Assembly (NCBI GenBank): GCA_022360075.1
Contig: JAKSDN010000398.1
Coordinates: 1-9,819, forward strand
Source: Kiloniellales bacterium
GTDB taxonomy: Bacteria > Pseudomonadota > Alphaproteobacteria > Kiloniellales > JAKSDN01
DNA: 9,819 bases
Direction: 5' to 3'
The translations under genes and the position numbers were made by a program. Every line of letters begins with the position of its first letter. Position 1 is the first letter of the stretch. Shown here piece after piece: positions 5,841 to 9,819 of the stretch. Below the pieces are notes generated by a model. The model did no database searches. It was not told where the DNA came from and was given only the letters and a program-made list of their open reading frames with translations.

Positions 5841-6728
5841 ATGTGGGACGATCGAGCAGCCGACGAGGCGCGCAGCGTCGAGATCGCCGGTGGGCACAAG
5901 CTGGTGACCTACAGCTTCGGTCAGGGCGACGAGGTTCTGCTCTGCCTGAACGGCGGCCCCGGCCTGCCCTGCGACTACTTGCGCGAGCCCCACGCGCCGC
6001 TCGCCGACAAGGGCTACCGCGTGGTGGCCTACGACCAGCTCGGCTGCGGCCGCTCGGACAAGCCGAGCGGCGAGAGCCTCTGGGAGATCGGCCGCTACGT
6101 CGAGGAGCTGGAGACGGTCAGGCAGGCGCTCGGCCTCGGCAAGGTGCACCTGCTCGGCCATTCCTGGGGCGGATGGCTCGGCATCGAGTACGCCATCACC
6201 TATCCCGAGAACCTGAAATCCCTCATCCTGGAGAACACCTGCGGCGACATGCCGCATCTGATCTCGGAGCTGAACCGGCTGCGCGGCGCGCTGGGCCCGG
6301 AAACGGTTGCGATGATGCAGCGCCACGAGGCGGAGGGCACGCTGGAGCATCCGGCCTACGAGGCGGCGATCACGATCCTGAACTACCGCCACGTCTGCCG
6401 CCTGGACGAATGGCCGGCACCGGTCATGCGCTCCCTGGACGACTGGAACATGGAAGTCTACGGCACCATGCAGGGGCCGAACGAGTTCCTCTACGTCGGC
6501 AACCTCAAGAACTGGAACCGGCTCGAGGAGATGGCGCGGATTCCCTGCCCGGCGCTGATCACGGTCGGCCAGCACGACGAGCTCGGGCCGGCCTGCGCCA
6601 TGCGCATGCAGCACGCCCTGCCCCATGCGCAGCTCGAGGTCTTCAAGAACAGTTCGCACATGCCGTTCTACGAGGAGCCGGAGGCCTACTACGCGGTCCT
6701 GGAGGGTTTTCTCACGGCCCAGCGATAA
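5841..6728 (+). CDS. Alpha/beta hydrolase, proline iminopeptidase / L-amino-acid amidase type (copy 1)
   Basis: A 295-residue S33-like hydrolase. ATG 5841 is chosen because its MWDDRAADE start aligns with the MWDERSPDE start of the next gene; the frame extends to TTG 5781 without support. The Shine-Dalgarno is weak (GGGGG). Visible motifs: oxyanion-loop NGGPG (37-41), where relatives have HGGPG; YDQLGCGRSDKP (64-75); nucleophile elbow GHSWGG with Ser108; cap segment RHVCRLDEWPAP (183-194) and MQGPNEF (210-216); Asp246 in GQHDELGP; and His273 in SSHMPFYEEP. The triad is complete. The family removes N-terminal proline from peptides or hydrolyses amino-acid amides. No signal peptide, so cytoplasmic. 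Likely first gene of a unit with its paralogue and a peptide-class importer. Esterase or lactonase activity is also possible. Confidence 0.9.
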   Translation: MWDDRAADEARSVEIAGGHKLVTYSFGQGDEVLLCLNGGPGLPCDYLREPHAPLADKGYRVVAYDQLGCGRSDKPSGESLWEIGRYVEELETVRQALGLGKVHLLGHSWGGWLGIEYAITYPENLKSLILENTCGDMPHLISELNRLRGALGPETVAMMQRHEAEGTLEHPAYEAAITILNYRHVCRLDEWPAPVMRSLDDWNMEVYGTMQGPNEFLYVGNLKNWNRLEEMARIPCPALITVGQHDELGPACAMRMQHALPHAQLEVFKNSSHMPFYEEPEAYYAVLEGFLTAQR

Positions 6729-6754
6729 GAAACGCGCAGCGACAGGAGAGCGAC

Positions 6755-7645
6755 ATGTGGGACGAGCGCAGCCCCGATGAGACCGTCACCGTCGAGATCG
6801 ACGGCGGCCACAAGGTCGTCACCTATCACTTCGGCCGGGGCGACGAGGTGCTGCTCTGCCTGAACGGCGGCCCCGGCCTGCCCTGCGACTATCTGCGCGA
6901 GCCCCATGCCTGGCTCGCCGACAAGGGCTATCGGGTCGTCGCCTACGACCAGCTCGGCTGCGGCAGCTCAGACAAGCCGGACGACCTCTCGCTTTGGACC
7001 GTGCCGCGCTACGTGCAGGAGCTAGAGCGGGTGATCGCCGGGCTCGGCCTCCCGAAAGTGCATATGCTGGGCCACTCCTGGGGCACCTTCCTGGCGACCG
7101 AATACGCGCTCACCTTCCCCGGCCGCATCAAGTCGCTGATCCTGGCCGACGGCGCCGGCGACATCCCGCATCTGGTCAGCGAGCTCGACCGCCTGCGCGC
7201 GGCGCTCGGCCCCGAGACGATCGAGATGATGCTGCGCCACGAGGCGGAAGGCACGCTGAAGCACCCGGCCTACGAGGCGGCGATCACGGTGTTGAACTAT
7301 CGTCACGTCTGCCGCCTCGACGACTGGCCGGCGCCGCTCAAGCGCTCGCTCGACGACTGGAACATGGCGGTCTACGGCACCATGCAAGGGCCGAACGAGT
7401 TCACCTTTACCGGTAACTACAAGGACTGGTCGCGGCTCGCCGACATGCACCGGATCGCCGAGCCGGCCCTGGTGCTCTGCGGCCAACACGACGAGCTGAC
7501 CCCGGCCTGCTCGATGCGCATGCACCACGCGCTGCCGAACTCGACGATCCGGGTCTTCCCGAACAGCTCGCACATGCCCTTCTACGAGGAGCCGGCGGCC
7601 TATTTCGCCAGCCTGCTCGGCTTCCTCGACAGCCACCGCGGCTGA
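6755..7645 (+). CDS. Alpha/beta hydrolase, proline iminopeptidase / L-amino-acid amidase type (copy 2)
   Basis: A 296-residue paralogue of the preceding gene, 26 nt downstream, with a strong AGGAG (6744-6748) six bases before ATG 6755. A hand alignment without gaps gives about 214 identities in 295 positions (roughly 73%). The triad is conserved: Ser108 in GHSWGT, Asp246 in GQHDELTP, His273 in SSHMPFYEEP, together with the same NGGPG oxyanion loop. Identity is near complete in the cap region 161-216 (about 50 of 56). It drops just after the nucleophile (111-135), around 71-100, and at 261-270. The residue after the nucleophile elbow is Thr111-Phe112 rather than Gly-Trp. Different substrate preference of the two copies is therefore plausible but inferred. 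It precedes the dppB-like gene by 16 nt, so it is almost certainly in the transporter operon. Confidence 0.92.
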   Translation: MWDERSPDETVTVEIDGGHKVVTYHFGRGDEVLLCLNGGPGLPCDYLREPHAWLADKGYRVVAYDQLGCGSSDKPDDLSLWTVPRYVQELERVIAGLGLPKVHMLGHSWGTFLATEYALTFPGRIKSLILADGAGDIPHLVSELDRLRAALGPETIEMMLRHEAEGTLKHPAYEAAITVLNYRHVCRLDDWPAPLKRSLDDWNMAVYGTMQGPNEFTFTGNYKDWSRLADMHRIAEPALVLCGQHDELTPACSMRMHHALPNSTIRVFPNSSHMPFYEEPAAYFASLLGFLDSHRG

Positions 7646-7661
7646 GGCGGAGCGCGGCGCC

Positions 7662-8600
7662 GTGGAACGCTTCAAGTTCGTGCTCTATCGGCCGCTGCAA
7701 ATGATCCCGGTGCTGTTCGGGGTCAGCGTCGCCACCTTCGTGCTGATCCGCTCGATCCCGGGCGATCCGGTGCGGGTGCTGCTCGGCCCGCGGGCGCGCC
7801 CCGACATGATCGAGGCCGTGCGCCAGCAATACGGCCTCGATGAGCCCCTGGTCGTGCAATACGTCTACTTCGTCGTGAACCTGCTCCAGGGCGAGATGGG
7901 CCGCTCGATCATGTACCGCGCGCCGGTGCTCGAGGTGATCCTGGAGCGCCTGGCGCCGACCCTGTTCCTGTTGGCCTATGCGTTGGTTCTGGCGATCCTC
8001 CTGGCGCTCGCCCTGTCGATCACCGCGGCACGCAACCAGGGCCGGCTGCCGGACCATCTGATCCGCATGTTCTGCACCGCGGGCCTCGGCCTGCCCGCCT
8101 TCTGGCTCGGCATCATCCTGATCATGCTGTTCAGCATCGGCCTGGGCTGGTTCCCGGTCTCGGGCTACGGCGAGGGCTTTCTGCAGCATCTGCACTACCT
8201 CTTCCTGCCGGCGCTGACCATCGCGCTCGCGCTCGCGCCGGTGCTGACCCGCAATCTGCGGGCGACGCTGATCGAGCAGACCGAGGCCGACTTCGTGCAG
8301 GCCGCGCGTTCGCGCGGCATGGCCGAGCGCGCGCTCTTCTTCCGCCACGTGCTGCCGAACTCCCTGATCCCGACGATCAACCTGCTGGGCGTCAACTTCG
8401 CCTGGCTGATCGGCGGCACGGTGGTGGTCGAGACGGTCTTCTCGATCCCCGGCATGGGCCAGCTCATGGTCGCCTCGATCTTCACGCGCGATTATCTGCT
8501 GGTCCAAGGCATCACCCTGATGTTCGCGCTCGGCGTCATCCTGACCAACTTCATCGTCGACATCGCGAGCGTCGCCCTCGACCCGCGCATCGAGCTATGA
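7662..8600 (+). CDS. dppB: Peptide-class ABC transporter permease, DppB/OppB type
   Basis: A 312-residue inner-membrane permease, usual length. Start is GTG 7662 (ERFKFVLYRPLQMIPVLFGV), as the family begins with this basic stretch and first membrane segment; GGCGGAG upstream is a modest Shine-Dalgarno. About six hydrophobic segments are seen, near 12-31, 98-121, 137-161, 181-196, 240-262 and 283-306. The family marks SIPGDPVRVLLGPRA (31-45) and YGLDEPLVVQY (57-67) are present. The cytoplasmic coupling loop is EADFVQAARSRGMAERALFF (208-227), continuing into RHVLPNSLIP. It forms a heterodimeric channel with the next gene product for uptake of di-/oligopeptides or related solutes (nickel, glutathione, opines are alternatives). 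TGA overlaps the next ATG (ATGA), implying translational coupling. The substrate cannot be read from the permease. Confidence 0.94.
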   Translation: MERFKFVLYRPLQMIPVLFGVSVATFVLIRSIPGDPVRVLLGPRARPDMIEAVRQQYGLDEPLVVQYVYFVVNLLQGEMGRSIMYRAPVLEVILERLAPTLFLLAYALVLAILLALALSITAARNQGRLPDHLIRMFCTAGLGLPAFWLGIILIMLFSIGLGWFPVSGYGEGFLQHLHYLFLPALTIALALAPVLTRNLRATLIEQTEADFVQAARSRGMAERALFFRHVLPNSLIPTINLLGVNFAWLIGGTVVVETVFSIPGMGQLMVASIFTRDYLLVQGITLMFALGVILTNFIVDIASVALDPRIEL

Positions 8601-9442
8601 GCGCGGCGGCGGAAAGGCTGAGTTCCACAAGGCGGCGCCGGCCGCTCTCCTGGACCCTCGTGGCCGGCGGGCTGATCTCCGGGGGTTGGCTGCTGGTCGC
8701 CCTGCTCGCCGACCTGATCGCGCCCTACGACCCGATCGCCCAGGACCTCACCGCGACCCTGCAAGGGCCAAGCGCGGCGCACTGGCTCGGCACCGACAAC
8801 TATGGCCGCGACATCCTCTCGCGAATCCTGCACAGCGCGCGGGTCGATTTGCAGATGGGCATCTTCGGCGTGCTCTTTCCCTTCCTGATCGGCAACCTGA
8901 TCGGGCTGATCGCCGGCCACTTCGGCGGCCTGGTCGACACGCTGCTGATGCGCCTGCTCGAGGTAACGATCGCCTTTCCCTTCTTCGTCCTGGTGATCGC
9001 GATCATCTCGATCCTGGGGCCGGGCCTGACCTCCTTCTACATCGCGCTCGCCATGGTCGGCTGGGTCTCCTACGCCCGCCTGGTGCGCGCGCAAATCCTG
9101 GTGCTCAAGGGCAGCGACTTCATCAGCGCCGCGCGCACGCTGGGCTACAGCGACCTGCGCATCATGTTCCGCCACCTGCTGCCCAACGCGATCACGCCGG
9201 CCGTGGTGTTCTCCATGACCGACGTGGTGCTGGTGATCCTGCTCGGCTCCGCGCTCAGCTATCTCGGCCTCGGCGCGCAGCCGCCGACCGCCGAATGGGG
9301 CGTGATGATCGCCGAGGGCCAGCAGTTCCTCTCGACCGCCTGGTGGATCTGCCTCTTCCCCGGCCTCGCCATCGTGCTGCTCGCGCTCGGCTTCTCGCTG
9401 ATCGCCGACGGCCTCGCCGAGCTTCTGGGCACCAAGACGTGA
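8597..9442 (+). CDS. dppC: Peptide-class ABC transporter permease, DppC/OppC type
   Basis: A 281-residue partner permease whose ATG 8597 overlaps the dppB-like stop by four bases. It has the family N-terminus: basic RRRRP (12-16), first membrane segment about 19-41, then LIAPYDPIAQD (40-50) and HWLGTDNYGRDILSRILHSA (62-81), the periplasmic LGTDxxGRD signature. Further hydrophobic segments lie near 88-107, 123-141, 145-160, 204-225 and 248-270. The ATPase-coupling loop is SDFISAARTLGYSDLRIMF (173-191), followed by RHLLPNAITP. With the dppB-like protein it forms the membrane channel of the importer. It ends in a GTGA overlap with the ATPase gene. Identification of the fold and role is firm; substrate is open. 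Confidence 0.94.
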   Translation: MSAAAERLSSTRRRRPLSWTLVAGGLISGGWLLVALLADLIAPYDPIAQDLTATLQGPSAAHWLGTDNYGRDILSRILHSARVDLQMGIFGVLFPFLIGNLIGLIAGHFGGLVDTLLMRLLEVTIAFPFFVLVIAIISILGPGLTSFYIALAMVGWVSYARLVRAQILVLKGSDFISAARTLGYSDLRIMFRHLLPNAITPAVVFSMTDVVLVILLGSALSYLGLGAQPPTAEWGVMIAEGQQFLSTAWWICLFPGLAIVLLALGFSLIADGLAELLGTKT

Positions 9443-9819
9443 GCGCTACGCCGCTGCTCGCCGTGCGCGGGCTCTCGATCGAGTTCAGCCAGGCCGAGGG
9501 CTGGCAGCGCGTCGTCGACGGCGTGTCCTTCGACCTCGCCCGGGGCGAGGTGCTGGGCATGGTGGGCGAGAGCGGCTCCGGCAAGACCGTGACCTCGCGC
9601 GCCCTGATCCGCTTGCTGCCCGAACGCAACTGCCGGATCGCCGAGGGTCGGATCGAGCTGGAGGGCCGCGACGTGATGAGCCTGTCGGCCGCGGAGCTCG
9701 GCCGGTTGCGCGGCGAGCGCGTGGCGATGATCTTCCAGAACCCGAGCAGCCACCTCGACCCCGTGATGCGCATCGGCGCGCAGATCGCCGAGGGTCTGGT
9801 CCTGCATCAGGGCCTGGGC
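9439..9819 (+). CDS. dppD: Peptide-class ABC transporter ATP-binding protein, DppD/OppD type (3' truncated by window)
   Basis: The frame is open from GTG 9439, which overlaps the dppC-like TGA as GTGA, to the last base; 127 residues are visible of an expected roughly 320 or more. It shows LLAVRGLSIEF (6-16), the Walker A motif GESGSGKT (43-50, Lys49), LRGERVAMIFQNP (90-102) with Q-loop Gln100, and the LDPVMRIGAQIAEG segment (106-119) typical of this subfamily. Signature motif, Walker B and the C-terminal oligopeptide-transporter extension lie beyond the window. It energises the two permeases at the cytoplasmic face. A second ATPase (dppF type) is expected next, and a periplasmic binding protein is not seen here. 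Confidence 0.94.
   Translation, partial: MSATPLLAVRGLSIEFSQAEGWQRVVDGVSFDLARGEVLGMVGESGSGKTVTSRALIRLLPERNCRIAEGRIELEGRDVMSLSAAELGRLRGERVAMIFQNPSSHLDPVMRIGAQIAEGLVLHQGLG

Noticed and set aside
5727..6659. Minus-strand frame of 310 codons antisense to hydrolase copy 1
   Set aside because: A similar His/Arg/Val-rich shadow occurs antisense to copy 2, as expected from the paralogy of the sense genes. There is no independent support.
5825..7645. A single 606-codon frame suggesting a hydrolase with an N-terminal extension
   Set aside because: Before 6755 this frame runs out of register through hydrolase copy 1 and is Arg/Pro-rich nonsense. The real start is ATG 6755 with AGGAG.
1..9819. CRISPR array, tRNA, insertion sequence or toxin-antitoxin/defence genes
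   Set aside because: I looked for regularly spaced repeats, cloverleaf-like segments, transposase motifs and small paired toxin-like ORFs and found none that hold up.

Overview
The window is GC-rich bacterial chromosomal DNA with dense gene packing and strong third-position GC bias, which makes long spurious antisense frames common. The protein types suggest a free-living proteobacterium, most likely an alphaproteobacterium: a DeoA-type thymidine phosphorylase, a GMC flavoprotein dehydrogenase, a single-domain cold-shock protein, a Dpp/Opp-type transporter, and a REP-like palindrome carrying an ATTGC/GCAAT core. The taxonomic placement is inference. I see no tRNA, rRNA, CRISPR array, insertion sequence, phage gene or plasmid signature.

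Left part (1-2266, plus strand): the 3' two-thirds of deoA, then an exported CX5R protein-tyrosine-phosphatase-like protein, then a 94-residue conserved-type small protein starting 7 nt after it. Spacing is compatible with one transcription unit. Between this block and the next, converging gene lies a palindromic repeat (about 2307-2403).

Middle part (2440-5579, minus strand): read in transcription order, a GMC-family FAD oxidoreductase, a structured gap, a cold-shock protein with a candidate long leader and a clear intrinsic terminator, and a DapA/NAL-superfamily lyase whose usual active-site Tyr position holds Gln.

Right part (5841-9819, plus strand): two tandem, about 73% identical alpha/beta hydrolases of the proline iminopeptidase / L-amino-acid amidase type (S33-like), followed by tightly coupled dppB-, dppC- and dppD-like genes for a peptide-class ABC importer. 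dppD is cut by the window end. The layout suggests that a small peptide, amino-acid amide or similar compound is imported and then hydrolysed in the cytoplasm. The divergent GMC dehydrogenase shares the 261-nt control region and may act on the same or a related compound. That control region holds two perfect inverted repeats sharing an ATGCGCCG core, one of them just upstream of a good -10 box for the GMC gene.

Most of the window is ordinary metabolism and transport. The parts worth a second look are the duplicated hydrolases with an altered oxyanion motif beside their transporter, the paired palindromes between the divergent units, the DapA-like enzyme with a changed catalytic site, and the structured non-coding stretches around csp.
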